Positions 42,620 to 50,312 of a DNA stretch of 64,000 nucleotides are shown piece by piece. The notes beneath the pieces are model-generated. The model did no database searches. It was not told the DNA's origin and was given only the letters and a program-made list of their open reading frames with translations. The position numbers and the translations under genes were made by a program. The stretch comes from UBA1426 sp050953365 (GTDB lineage Bacteria > Bacillota > Clostridia > Peptostreptococcales > Anaerovoracaceae): assembly GCA_050953365.1 (NCBI GenBank), contig JBMNMN010000018.1:1-64000 (forward strand), given 5' to 3'. The first letter of the stretch is position 1, and each line of letters opens with the position of its first letter.

Positions 42620-42865
42620 ATGTCTTCGTGAGCCATGATTTCTGTTTTATAGCTTGTCCTTCCACGATTTCAATGGGGTATTTTAAAGTTCAGCAGAGCC
42701 TTATTGACTCTAACTGAGGAAACAAGAACTTACATTGTGAAACTTTTATTTGTGCTAAATTATGATACATTATAAAATTGATACTAGGTAGCGCAAACAG
42801 CATATACCGGCCGTTGTGCGAATGCCTCATTGAACCTGACTTGTGCTACATAAGGAGGCTGAAAT

Positions 42866-45145
42866 ATGCAAAGCAAACAGTATCATATCAGGGCAGTCTA
42901 TTTGCCGGGGCGTCTGCAGGAAAAATTGAAATGGATCGAAGATTTCCCTATGACATTTCTGGAGGCCCCTCCGGGCTACGGAAAGACTACGGCTCTCAAG
43001 TGCTTTTTCGAACAGGAGCGTTTTGCCTCTGTACCGGTACACTGGCTCACCATTTTGGGGGAATCCGAACAAGCTTCCTGGCTTGCTTTTGCTGATATAA
43101 TAGGACGGGTGGATCCTGCTTGCGGAGAGGAATTGCAAAGGCTGGGCAGCTTGTCCATGGATAATTTGCTGCAGGTGGAAAGCATTTTGCGCAGGATTAT
43201 CTGCCCCGAAGAAACCTATATCGTTTTGGATAACATAAATAAAGCCAAATTTTTTGAGACGCCTCACTTCATAGAGATTATTTCCGGCCATGGAGGAAAG
43301 AAACTGCACATCGTTGCAGTGACAACCCAAGTAACGAGACAGCCATATGCAATGGCCGGCGGAAACCGTAATATCTATTATCTCACGGGAAATGAGTTCA
43401 CCTTTACTTCGGAGGATACGGCTGCTTACCTTAAACAGGTAGGAATAAGCCTGAATAAGGAGCAGATCAGGTCCGTCTGTGAGAGTACGGATGGATGGAT
43501 TTTTGCTATTTATTTGCAGATGCTGGCATTTATACAGACAGGAAGTTTTGCAAATGGTGATATGGGGGTACTGATTGAGAACAGCCTCTGGAGACATATG
43601 GACGATAAGGCCCAAAGGTGTTGCATAATCCTGTCCGTGGTTCCCGAGTTCACCATAGAACAAGCCTTATATCTCACCGGCTGCACCAGGGAAGAAGCTG
43701 AAGAAAACCTGCTGGGCAACGGATTTTTAAGTTTCAATCGGCAGAAGAACCTCTATCATTTTCATGCCATTTTCTCCGAGTTTCTGCGGCAAAGATTCAA
43801 GGAACTGCCTCAGGAAGAAAAGCGGCGGATTTGGTTGCGGGCCGGCCTGTGGGCAGAAAAATCCGGAGAGAGAATACATGCCCTGCAATTCTACTATGCT
43901 GCCGGGGAATTGGAGAAAATCTTTGTAATGGCCGCCGCAAGTTACGATCTTGCGGACATTGTAGATGATAGCAGCAAGCATATAGTGTTGGACATGTTGA
44001 ATGAAGCTCCCCTGGAGCTTAAAGTGCGCTACCCGAGAGCCATGATCTCTATAGCATTGACGCTTTTCGTCCTGGGAATGAACGAGGAGCTTAGCCGAAG
44101 AGCAAGCGAAATCAAGGAGATAATTGAAGAAAGCGCTCTTACTCAAAAGGAAAAGAATTCCCTTTTCGGTGAGATGGAGTTGCTTTTATCTTGTTTGGAA
44201 TACAACCGGATCAAAGCCATGAACAGGCGTCACCGCCGTGCCCTGAAGCTTTTGGAGGGACCCGCCAAATCAATCAATATCAAGAGTACCTGGACCTTAG
44301 GTTCTCCATCCGTACTATATATGTTTTGGCGAGAGAGCGGCAAATTACAAGAAGAGTTAGAGGATATGGATCAATGTATGCCGATTTATTACCGCCTCAC
44401 CGGCGGACACGGAAGAGGCGCCGAACACATGATGCGGGCGGAAGCGCTCTTCATGTCCGGTGAACTTGAGAGTGCCGAAATCCTGTGCCATAAGGTGCTT
44501 TCTGTGGCGGGAGATCATTGCCAGAGCAGTATAATCCAATGCGCCCTGTTCCATCTGGCTCGAATTGCGCTTATGAGAGGGGAGGAAACCCGGCTTTCGA
44601 CTATCGTAGGACTTATGGAAGAACATGGACGGCAGAATACAGAGGATCTTTGTCGATTCACGCTGGATCTGTCCAAAAGTTTTTTAGGTTTGCATATAGG
44701 GAGAAGAGACTGGATTTCTCCGTGGTTGGAAACCGGCGATTTCGGAAAACGGCTGGCGATTATGACGGTTCCTTTTGCGCACATAATCCACGGGATTGCA
44801 CTGCTGAAGCAAAAGGACTTTCCCCGGATGTTAGGAGTCGGAGAAGTTTATCTGAATGCGGCCTCCATTTTCCCAAACCTGCTGCCCCAAGTATATATCC
44901 TGATCTATATGTCTCTGGCCAGCGAAGGCATGGGACTAGGCGACCAAGCGGAAAAACTGCTGAAGCAGGCGTTGGAGATAGCCATTCCGGACAGGATCTA
45001 TATGCCCTTCGCGGAAAACGGTGAAGCTCTGGAGGGAATCCTTCGCCGGGTGGAAAAAAACGTGGAGAGTTCGAGACGATTTTCCGACTCAGTCGCCAAT
45101 TTGTGCGGGGAAGGAAAGCCTTTTTCAGCGAGAATTCGCGCCTGA
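42866..45145 (+). CDS. MalT-like LuxR-family regulator, ATPase and helical part (needs -1 frameshift for its HTH)
   Basis: This frame encodes 759 residues of a large ATP-dependent LuxR regulator: a STAND/NB-ARC-like NTPase with Walker A APPGYGKTT near residue 33 and a Walker B-like IVLDNI near 120, then a long helical-repeat sensor region to about residue 730. The expected C-terminal LuxR DNA-binding domain is missing in this frame; the last 27 residues (after EKN, residue 732) resemble nothing. It is present intact in the -1 frame immediately downstream, joined at an A_AAA_AAC heptamer. The combined product would be 815 residues, right for the MalT/LAL class. The ribosome site AAGGAGG precedes the ATG. 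Either programmed shifting, polymerase slippage on A7, or a single-base loss explains this. Confidence 0.85.
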   Translation: MQSKQYHIRAVYLPGRLQEKLKWIEDFPMTFLEAPPGYGKTTALKCFFEQERFASVPVHWLTILGESEQASWLAFADIIGRVDPACGEELQRLGSLSMDNLLQVESILRRIICPEETYIVLDNINKAKFFETPHFIEIISGHGGKKLHIVAVTTQVTRQPYAMAGGNRNIYYLTGNEFTFTSEDTAAYLKQVGISLNKEQIRSVCESTDGWIFAIYLQMLAFIQTGSFANGDMGVLIENSLWRHMDDKAQRCCIILSVVPEFTIEQALYLTGCTREEAEENLLGNGFLSFNRQKNLYHFHAIFSEFLRQRFKELPQEEKRRIWLRAGLWAEKSGERIHALQFYYAAGELEKIFVMAAASYDLADIVDDSSKHIVLDMLNEAPLELKVRYPRAMISIALTLFVLGMNEELSRRASEIKEIIEESALTQKEKNSLFGEMELLLSCLEYNRIKAMNRRHRRALKLLEGPAKSINIKSTWTLGSPSVLYMFWRESGKLQEELEDMDQCMPIYYRLTGGHGRGAEHMMRAEALFMSGELESAEILCHKVLSVAGDHCQSSIIQCALFHLARIALMRGEETRLSTIVGLMEEHGRQNTEDLCRFTLDLSKSFLGLHIGRRDWISPWLETGDFGKRLAIMTVPFAHIIHGIALLKQKDFPRMLGVGEVYLNAASIFPNLLPQVYILIYMSLASEGMGLGDQAEKLLKQALEIAIPDRIYMPFAENGEALEGILRRVEKNVESSRRFSDSVANLCGEGKPFSARIRA
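45055..45061 (+). promoter_or_regulatory. Candidate slippery heptamer A_AAA_AAC for -1 frameshifting
   Basis: The reading frame runs GTG-GAA-AAA-AAC, so bases 45055-45061 are exactly an X_XXY_YYZ heptamer in the zero frame. A -1 slip here continues at 45061 into the open frame that encodes the LuxR DNA-binding domain. A GGAGGG lies about 19 bases upstream; a strong downstream hairpin was not evident. The run of seven A residues (45054-45060) is also a possible site of transcriptional slippage or sequencing error. Confidence 0.55.
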
Positions 45146-45312
45146 CACCAAGGGAACGCGAGGTTGCCCTGCTAGCCAGACAACGCCTGAGCGCCAAGGA
45201 GATTGCGGCACAACTGTATATAAGTGAAAGCACGGTTAACAATACACTGGCAAGAGTCTATGAAAAGTTAGATGTCCGATCCAAGACTGAACTTTCGAAG
45301 AAGAACTTTTAG
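45061..45312 (+). CDS. LuxR-type DNA-binding domain, -1 frame continuation of the MalT-like regulator
   Basis: This 83-codon open stretch, read from 45061 in the -1 frame, carries a complete LuxR/GerE helix-turn-helix: LTPREREVALLA, then SAKEIAAQLYISESTVNNTL and VYEKLDVRSKTEL. There is no stop between the heptamer and this domain. An internal ATG at 45103 exists but has no ribosome site, so separate translation is unlikely. Together with the 732 residues upstream it completes a MalT-like regulator; alone it could not sense a ligand. Confidence 0.8.
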   Translation, partial: RGEFETIFRLSRQFVRGRKAFFSENSRLTPREREVALLARQRLSAKEIAAQLYISESTVNNTLARVYEKLDVRSKTELSKKNF

Positions 45313-45377
45313 ATTGCTCCTGATGAGGGGGGTATCCCCAAATTACATACCGGAAATTATAATAGCCTGAAATGGAC

Positions 45378-45409
45378 AAAGGTTGCCTTTCACAGAGAGC
45401 AACCTTTTT
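45378..45409 (+). terminator. Intrinsic terminator after the LuxR regulator
   Basis: AAAGGTTGC pairs with GCAACCTTT followed by T residues, about 65 bases after the regulator's -1-frame stop. Confidence 0.88.
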
Positions 45410-45578
45410 AATTATGAAATAAGTCAAAAATAGGGTATTTTTTACCCTAACACATTAACGTATCAGAGTTTATTATTGAAAATAATGGGTCTTTGTGCTT
45501 TAAATTGTCATAAAGCCTCTCCATTCTATTTCTGCTGTCAGATGGAGTAATAATAAGAGCACTAACAAGGTAAAAAAT

Positions 45579-45830
45579 ATGACGTCAAAACAAAAATCTG
45601 CGGCACTTAAGCAAAAGAAGAAATTTTACCACCGCCGATCCACAAGGATAATTGCTGTTATTACGGCAGTGGCTATGGTTTTCTCTATTACTGCCGGAAT
45701 GGCTACTGAGATAAAGATATCCCGGGGCGACAGCACGGAAGCGGCCCTCAACTACCTTGTAGATAATACGGAATACCTGAAAGAAGACCGATTCGGACGA
45801 TTGATGCAGTTGGCCAGAGGTTTGCATTGA
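45579..45830 (+). CDS. Small single-pass membrane protein of unknown function
   Basis: This 83-residue protein has a very basic N-terminus (residues 1-23, about ten Lys/Arg), one hydrophobic helix (about 24-42, IIAVITAVAMVFSITAGMA) and a charged C-terminal tail of some 40 residues. The helix could be an anchor with the tail outside, or a signal peptide. I do not recognise the family. The ribosome site is modest (AAGGT). The natural stop lies four bases before a palindrome that, without the adjoining insertion element, would be followed by a T-run, so the gene appears complete and ends at its own terminator. The 266-base stretch before it holds the LuxR terminator and a TAGGGTA/TACCCTA hairpin. 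Confidence 0.6.
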   Translation: MTSKQKSAALKQKKKFYHRRSTRIIAVITAVAMVFSITAGMATEIKISRGDSTEAALNYLVDNTEYLKEDRFGRLMQLARGLH

Positions 45831-45833
45831 AAC

Positions 45834-45857
45834 ATGGATATCTTCGGATATCCATGT
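45834..45857. repeat. Duplicated terminator palindrome, left flank of the insertion element
   Basis: Arms CATGGATATC and GATATCCATG with a TTCG loop form a perfect hairpin. An identical copy sits at 47463-47486 on the other side of the insertion element, so the two are best read as the target duplication. This left copy has lost the T-run. Confidence 0.85.
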
Positions 45858-45995
45858 CAGACTGTAGACAAAGTCGCAGAAAGACAACAGATTCTTCTGC
45901 GGCTTTTCTTATGTAAACAATCCTCAAAGATATTGGAATTTGAACATCTAAAGGCATTTTTATGATATAATTAAATCATAGCGAGGTGACGACGA

Positions 45996-47441
45996 ATGAT
46001 GATAAAAAATGCCGGAAATCAAAGAAATCAGATCCAGTTTGTTTCAGCAGACAGTCTTGTTCCTGAAAATCATCTCCTGCGTGACATTGATAGGGCGATT
46101 GATTTTTCCTTTATCTACGAACTCGTACAGGACAAGTATTCCCAAGATCAGGGAAGGCCAAGTCTGGATCCTGTCATGCTGATCAAAATCCCCCTTCTTC
46201 AATATCTCTATGGCATACCCAGCATGAGACAGACGATTCGGGAAATCGAAGTAAATGTTGCTTACCGTTGGTTTTTAGGGTTAGACCTCACATCTTCCGT
46301 ACCTCACTTCAGTACCTTCGGAAAGAACTACACCCGTCGCTTTAAGGGAACAGATTTGTTTGAGCAAATCTTCGAGAAGATTCTGGAGGAATGCTTTCTG
46401 CATGACATGATCGATCCTTCTGTGATTTTCGTGGATGCGACGCATATCAAGGCAAATGCCAATAAGAAAAAATCCATTAAGACAATGGTAAAGGTTCAAG
46501 CAATGGATTATGAATCGAAACTTCTTAGAGAAATTAATGAGGATAGGCAGGCGCATGGAAAAAAGCCATTTAAGGATCGGGATAATGACGAGGATCCCCC
46601 AACCAAGGAAGTGCAGCAGAGCACTTCAGACCCTGAAAGTGGTTTGTTTCACAAAGGAGAGCACAAGAAGGATTTTGCTTATGTCACCCAGACAGCTTGT
46701 GATCAGAATGGCTGGGTGCTAGGATACACGATTCATCCCGGGAATGAGCATGATAGCAGAACCTTTTCTGCAATCTACGAAAGACTGAAAAAGTATGATC
46801 CGACATTAATGGTGTTGGATGCAGGCTACAAGACACCTGCCATTGCCAAGACACTACTCGATAATGGAATCAAGCCGATTTATCCATATCGCAGGCCTAT
46901 GACGAAAAAAGGGTTCTTCAAGAAATATGAATACGTCTATGATGAATACTTCGACTGTTATCTGTGCCCCAACCATCAAGTCCTTCGTTATTCCACCACG
47001 AACCGGGAAGGATACCGAGAATACAAAAGCAATCCTGCCATTTGTGCAAACTGTCCTTATCTATCCCAATGCACAGAGAGTAAAAACCACCAAAAAACAG
47101 TCACGAGACATATTTGGGAACCGTACCTTGAAATCTGCGAAGAGATTCGACATACCGTCGGGATGAAGGAATGGTATGAGAAACGCAAAGAGAGCATTGA
47201 ACGAATCTTTGGAACGGCCAAGGAGTTTCATGGAATGCGGTACACCAGGTACAATGGCAAAGCCCTGATGGAGATGAAAGTCGGGCTTACCTTTGCATGT
47301 ATGAATCTTAAGAAACTAGCCAAGATGAAAAGAAGGAAAGGTCTATTAGACCCTGTTGACACTTCTTTTTTATTAAATCTCCTCGGGGATTTGATTCGAT
47401 TTCTGAAAATGAAAAGCGTCTCAGAAGTTCTTGTTTTCTGA
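45996..47441 (+). CDS. IS1182-family transposase
   Basis: This 481-residue DDE transposase has the N-terminal helix-turn-helix/DUF772 region (DKYSQDQGRPSLDPVML; YGIPSMRQTIREIE). The catalytic acids are visible: first D in VIFVDATHIKANA near residue 146, second D in LMVLDAGYKTPA near 270 and the E in SIERIFGTAKEFHG near 401. A Cys-rich zinc-like insertion (CYLCPNHQ..CANCPYLSQC) lies between the second D and E, as in other IS1182 members. The frame is intact. GCGAGGTGA provides the ribosome site. Its stop lies in the loop of a terminator. Confidence 0.95.
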   Translation: MMIKNAGNQRNQIQFVSADSLVPENHLLRDIDRAIDFSFIYELVQDKYSQDQGRPSLDPVMLIKIPLLQYLYGIPSMRQTIREIEVNVAYRWFLGLDLTSSVPHFSTFGKNYTRRFKGTDLFEQIFEKILEECFLHDMIDPSVIFVDATHIKANANKKKSIKTMVKVQAMDYESKLLREINEDRQAHGKKPFKDRDNDEDPPTKEVQQSTSDPESGLFHKGEHKKDFAYVTQTACDQNGWVLGYTIHPGNEHDSRTFSAIYERLKKYDPTLMVLDAGYKTPAIAKTLLDNGIKPIYPYRRPMTKKGFFKKYEYVYDEYFDCYLCPNHQVLRYSTTNREGYREYKSNPAICANCPYLSQCTESKNHQKTVTRHIWEPYLEICEEIRHTVGMKEWYEKRKESIERIFGTAKEFHGMRYTRYNGKALMEMKVGLTFACMNLKKLAKMKRRKGLLDPVDTSFLLNLLGDLIRFLKMKSVSEVLVF

Positions 47442-47449
47442 GACGCTTT
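47413..47449 (+). terminator. Hairpin at the end of the transposase gene
   Basis: AAAGCGTCTCAG pairs exactly with CTGAGACGCTTT across a 13-base loop; the transposase stop codon lies at the start of the right arm. It probably ends transposase transcription within the element. Confidence 0.75.
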
Positions 47450-47462
47450 GTCTACAGTCTGA

Positions 47463-47486
47463 CATGGATATCTTCGGATATCCATG
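47463..47486. repeat. Terminator palindrome, right flank of the insertion element
   Basis: This is the second copy of the 24-bp palindrome, here still followed by GTTTTTATT. Together they form a convincing intrinsic terminator, presumably the original one of the small gene at 45579. Confidence 0.85.
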
Positions 47487-47529
47487 TTTTTATTCTGCAA
47501 ATAATATCGTGAAAAATATAACAATGTAA

Positions 47530-47570
47530 TTGACAATTGTCTTGTCATGTGTATAGTCATGTGCTATACT
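47530..47570 (+). promoter_or_regulatory. niaR-niaP promoter region with repeats
   Basis: TTGTCA at 47542-47547 and TATACT at 47565-47570 with 17-base spacing form a likely sigma-70 promoter. Between and around them GTCATGTG occurs twice (47544 and 47556, 12 bases apart, each followed by a TATA-like tetramer), and GACAATTGTC at 47532-47541 is a perfect palindrome. These are candidate NiaR sites by position. I did not match them to a published consensus. Confidence 0.55.
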
Positions 47571-47684
47571 GTTAGGAGTCTGGAAATAGAATAATTCACG
47601 CAAAAACAATATCTGAGCGCTATGAACCTGAGTTAGTTAAGTGTTACTGAGAATAAGTAATAGAAATTCGGAAAGGGGAATGCA

Positions 47685-48188
47685 ATGAAAGGCGACTTCA
47701 GGAGACAGAAAATTGTCAAACTGCTTGCAGAAAGCCAGGAACCTTTATCCGGCACTGCTTTAGCTTCCTATTTTAACGTGAGCCGTCAAGTCATTGTACA
47801 AGATATTACGCTGCTTCGAGCTGCGGGGAATAAGATCCTTTCCACTTACAGAGGCTATGTATTGCAGAAGGGAGACGCGCTCAACAGGGTTTTTAAAGTA
47901 CGCCACGATGACAACGAGATCGTCGATGAGCTGTATACCATTGTAGATGCGGGTGGCAAAATTCTGGATGTTTTCGTAAATCATGAAATCTACGGAGAGT
48001 TGAGAGCAGAGCTGATGCTCTCTTCGAGAAAGGACGTTGATACATTTACGGCACAACTAAAGGCAGGAAAAATCTCTCCTTTGAAGCATCTAACGGACGA
48101 TTACCATTACCACACTGTGGCCGGAGATTCTGAGGAGATTCTTGATTTTATTGAAGACCAGCTTAAGAAAAAAGGTTATTTAATGTAA
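47685..48188 (+). CDS. niaR: NiaR, niacin-responsive transcriptional repressor (HTH plus 3H domain)
   Basis: This 167-residue protein has an N-terminal winged helix (LSGTALASYFNVSRQVIVQD near residues 20-39) and a 3H domain named for its conserved histidines (NHEIYGELRAEL, PLKHLTDDYHYHTV), which binds metal and nicotinic acid. NiaR represses NAD synthesis and niacin uptake genes when niacin is plentiful. It is directly followed by an MFS transporter gene (21-base gap) of the niacin-transporter kind, supporting the assignment. GGAAAGGGG precedes the ATG. Confidence 0.9.
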   Translation: MKGDFRRQKIVKLLAESQEPLSGTALASYFNVSRQVIVQDITLLRAAGNKILSTYRGYVLQKGDALNRVFKVRHDDNEIVDELYTIVDAGGKILDVFVNHEIYGELRAELMLSSRKDVDTFTAQLKAGKISPLKHLTDDYHYHTVAGDSEEILDFIEDQLKKKGYLM

Positions 48189-48209
48189 TTTACAGAAAAA
48201 GGAGAAATC

Positions 48210-49568
48210 ATGTTGAATATTGCGCAGCGTATAGATCGACTTCCTTCCACGCCCATGTTGCGAAAAATATTGCTAATAACCGGCGTCGTCTGGATATTTG
48301 ACGCCATGAACCAGGGCATGGTATCCGGAGTTATTGCAGCAATCGGACAGGATTGGGAACTGACTCCCGGGCAACTGGGCTGGCTGGCCAGCGCAGGGAT
48401 GCTGGGTATGGCTTTAGGCGCAACCTTGTCAGGCATCGCCGCGGATAAGTGGGGGAGGAAAACGTTAATAATAGGAAATCTGATCATTTTCGGCGTGGCC
48501 AGCGGTTTAGCGGGTTTTGTCGTTAACTATCCAATGCTTCTGATAATGAGATTTTTCACCGGATTCGGACTCGGCGGAGAAGGGCCGGTTGCTTTTGCCT
48601 TCATCAGTGAATGCTCGCCCACTAAAATAAGAGGACGCAACGGTATATTGCTGGAGAGTTTTTGGGCCTGGGGCTGGATCATAGCGGCATTGGTGGCGTA
48701 TTTTCTCATACCCGTTTACGGTTGGAGAGTGGCATTCTGGATTGGTGCCGTACCGGCGCTGTTCTCTGTGGTCTATTACAAAGTCATTCCGGAGTCCCCT
48801 CGTTATTTGGAATCCGTCGGTAGGATTGAAGAAGCGGACGCTCTGATACGCAAGATGGAAGAGCAGGCCGGCATGAGTTACAGAGTTGGAAATGGTGAGG
48901 GGCTTAACGACCGCAGATCTGAAAACAAAGCGCCTTCAGAAAAAGCCCATGTTGGATTCAAAGATTTATGGTCGAAAAAATATATTCGCACAACTATAGT
49001 CCTTTGGGTTATCTGGTTTGGTGTGAACTTCGGTTATTACGGTTTTGTATTATGGACACCTACGTTGCTTTTGGGCAAAGGGTTTACATTAGTAAAAAGC
49101 TTTGAGTTTACACTGATCATGTGCCTGGCTCAGTTGCCGGGATATTACAGCGCTGCCTGGCTGGTGGAACGGATCGGCCGTAAAATGGCACTCTCGCTTT
49201 ATTTTGCCGGTACGGCGGTAGCTGCCTGGCTATTCGGACATGCAGCCAGCATAACGGAAGTGCTGATTTTTGGCTCACTGCTTTACTTTTTCAGCCTGGG
49301 CGCGTGGGGATGTGTCTATGCTTACACGCCTGAAGTATACCCCACTTCTGCCAGAGGCAGCGGATCGGGCTGGGCTACGGCGTTTGGGCGTTTGGGCGCA
49401 TTTACGGCTCCTTTTGTCGTACCGGTGATCTATAATTTCTACGGCACGGAAATAGGCTATACGTATGTATTTATAATGTTGACAGCAGTCTTTGCCCTCG
49501 TGGCTCTCGTAGTGGCCATTCTGGGCAAAGAGACTATGGGTAAATCCCTTGAGGAAATCAGCGGATAA
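48210..49568 (+). CDS. niaP: MFS transporter, probably niacin transporter NiaP
   Basis: This 452-residue protein has about 12 helices and the major facilitator signature after helix 2 (ADKWGRKTL) plus the GFGLGGEGPVAFAFISE segment and the central-loop PESPRYL motif of the sugar-porter-like group to which NiaP belongs. Being the second gene of the niaR operon it most likely imports nicotinic acid. A role with another organic anion is possible, since sequence alone does not separate these groups well. AAAGGAG precedes the ATG. Confidence 0.82.
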   Translation: MLNIAQRIDRLPSTPMLRKILLITGVVWIFDAMNQGMVSGVIAAIGQDWELTPGQLGWLASAGMLGMALGATLSGIAADKWGRKTLIIGNLIIFGVASGLAGFVVNYPMLLIMRFFTGFGLGGEGPVAFAFISECSPTKIRGRNGILLESFWAWGWIIAALVAYFLIPVYGWRVAFWIGAVPALFSVVYYKVIPESPRYLESVGRIEEADALIRKMEEQAGMSYRVGNGEGLNDRRSENKAPSEKAHVGFKDLWSKKYIRTTIVLWVIWFGVNFGYYGFVLWTPTLLLGKGFTLVKSFEFTLIMCLAQLPGYYSAAWLVERIGRKMALSLYFAGTAVAAWLFGHAASITEVLIFGSLLYFFSLGAWGCVYAYTPEVYPTSARGSGSGWATAFGRLGAFTAPFVVPVIYNFYGTEIGYTYVFIMLTAVFALVALVVAILGKETMGKSLEEISG

Positions 49569-49621
49569 TAACCATGTAGCATGTGTCTGCATTGCTTCTT
49601 TGAGCGAAATACAATTATAAA

Positions 49622-49840
49622 GGCAACCGGAAAAATTATTTAAACGAAAACCGGTTGCTTTTTTCGATTGAAAAGGACGGATATTGGCCATTTCTGGCTG
49701 AGAAGCAACCGATTTTGCATTTATTTTTATAATCGGTTGCCTATTATGCAAAAAAGGCAACCGATTACGAAGTGTTTAAGAACGGTTGCTTTTTGCCACG
49801 GAGAGAACAAAAATGGAATTATATGGAACAAAGCAACCGG
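49622..49840. repeat. Array of GCAACCG/CGGTTGC inverted repeats downstream of niaP
   Basis: Seven copies of GCAACCG or its complement occur in 219 bases. Six pair into three successive hairpins: 49623-49658 (followed by six T residues), 49705-49740 and 49757-49789 (followed by TTTTT). A seventh half-site at 49833 is followed by long T-runs. The first hairpin is a good terminator for niaP. The rest of the 361-base gap holds no gene that I can support. Confidence 0.75.
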
Positions 49841-49929
49841 CATTTTTCCTTTTTTTTGCGTGATTAATTTGCGTGTAAAAAGCTACAGAATGCAGATACT
49901 ATTTCGTGAAAAGGAAGGAGATGAATGGA

Positions 49930-50202
49930 ATGAATCGTAAAAAATTTTATCTTGCTTTTCTGTTGATTTTAGGTTTGTTGGTGTTTGTAGGCTGTGCAGA
50001 CTATGACGGTGTGCCGGAGCCGGGTCCGGATAACGGAATCATGGATAACAACGGAAATGGGATAAACGGAAATGGCAATGACCGGAACGGAATCGGGAAC
50101 GGCCAAAACGGAGTTGGAAACGGCCAGAATGGACTGGGAAATGACTTAAACAACGGAACCACCAATAACGGACTCAACAACAATGGAAACCTAAATCAAT
50201 AA
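49930..50202 (+). CDS. Small Asn/Gly-repeat lipoprotein
   Basis: This 90-residue protein begins with a lipoprotein signal: basic MNRKK, a hydrophobic stretch and a lipobox ending VGC, with the cysteine at about residue 22 as the lipidation site. The mature part is low in complexity, made of NG units including a seven-residue repeat (NGIGNGQ, NGVGNGQ, NGLGND). It should be a short disordered chain tethered outside the membrane. The start at 49930 is nine bases after AAGGAAGGAG; an ATG at 49921 abuts that site. No family recognised. A GC-rich terminator follows. Confidence 0.75.
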   Translation: MNRKKFYLAFLLILGLLVFVGCADYDGVPEPGPDNGIMDNNGNGINGNGNDRNGIGNGQNGVGNGQNGLGNDLNNGTTNNGLNNNGNLNQ

Positions 50203-50212
50203 CTAAGGGGAA

Positions 50213-50235
50213 GGCGCCGGCACCGGCGCCCTTTT
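50213..50235 (+). terminator. Intrinsic terminator after the lipoprotein gene
   Basis: GGCGCCGG and CCGGCGCC form a stem followed by CTTTTCC. Confidence 0.75.
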
Positions 50236-50312
50236 CCTATGACATGAAAAGAATCTTGCGCGATACTTAGCAGGACTCACAAGGTTAGGTTCGCCAAAAA
50301 ACTTCCAAAATA

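Larger units (their letters stand above)
45858..47462 (+). mobile_element. IS1182-family insertion sequence, apparently intact (1605 bp)
   Basis: The element is bounded by perfect 17-bp terminal inverted repeats, TCAGACTGTAGACAAAG at the left and its complement at the right. It holds one full-length transposase gene. A hairpin just inside the left end (CGCAGAA at 45876 with TTCTGCG at 45896, then GCTTTTCTT) would block read-in from outside, and a second hairpin closes the transposase gene. Both flanks are the same 24-bp palindrome. Absence of decay in ends and gene suggests recent insertion. Confidence 0.92.

Noticed and set aside
42866..45312. Simple pseudogene call for the LuxR regulator
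   Set aside because: Both parts are otherwise intact and the junction is an exact slippery heptamer, so frameshifting or a sequence error is at least as likely as decay.
45579..45830. Gene disrupted by the insertion element
   Set aside because: The stop codon lies before the duplicated palindrome, and the restored original site reads as a terminator just after that stop, so the gene seems whole.
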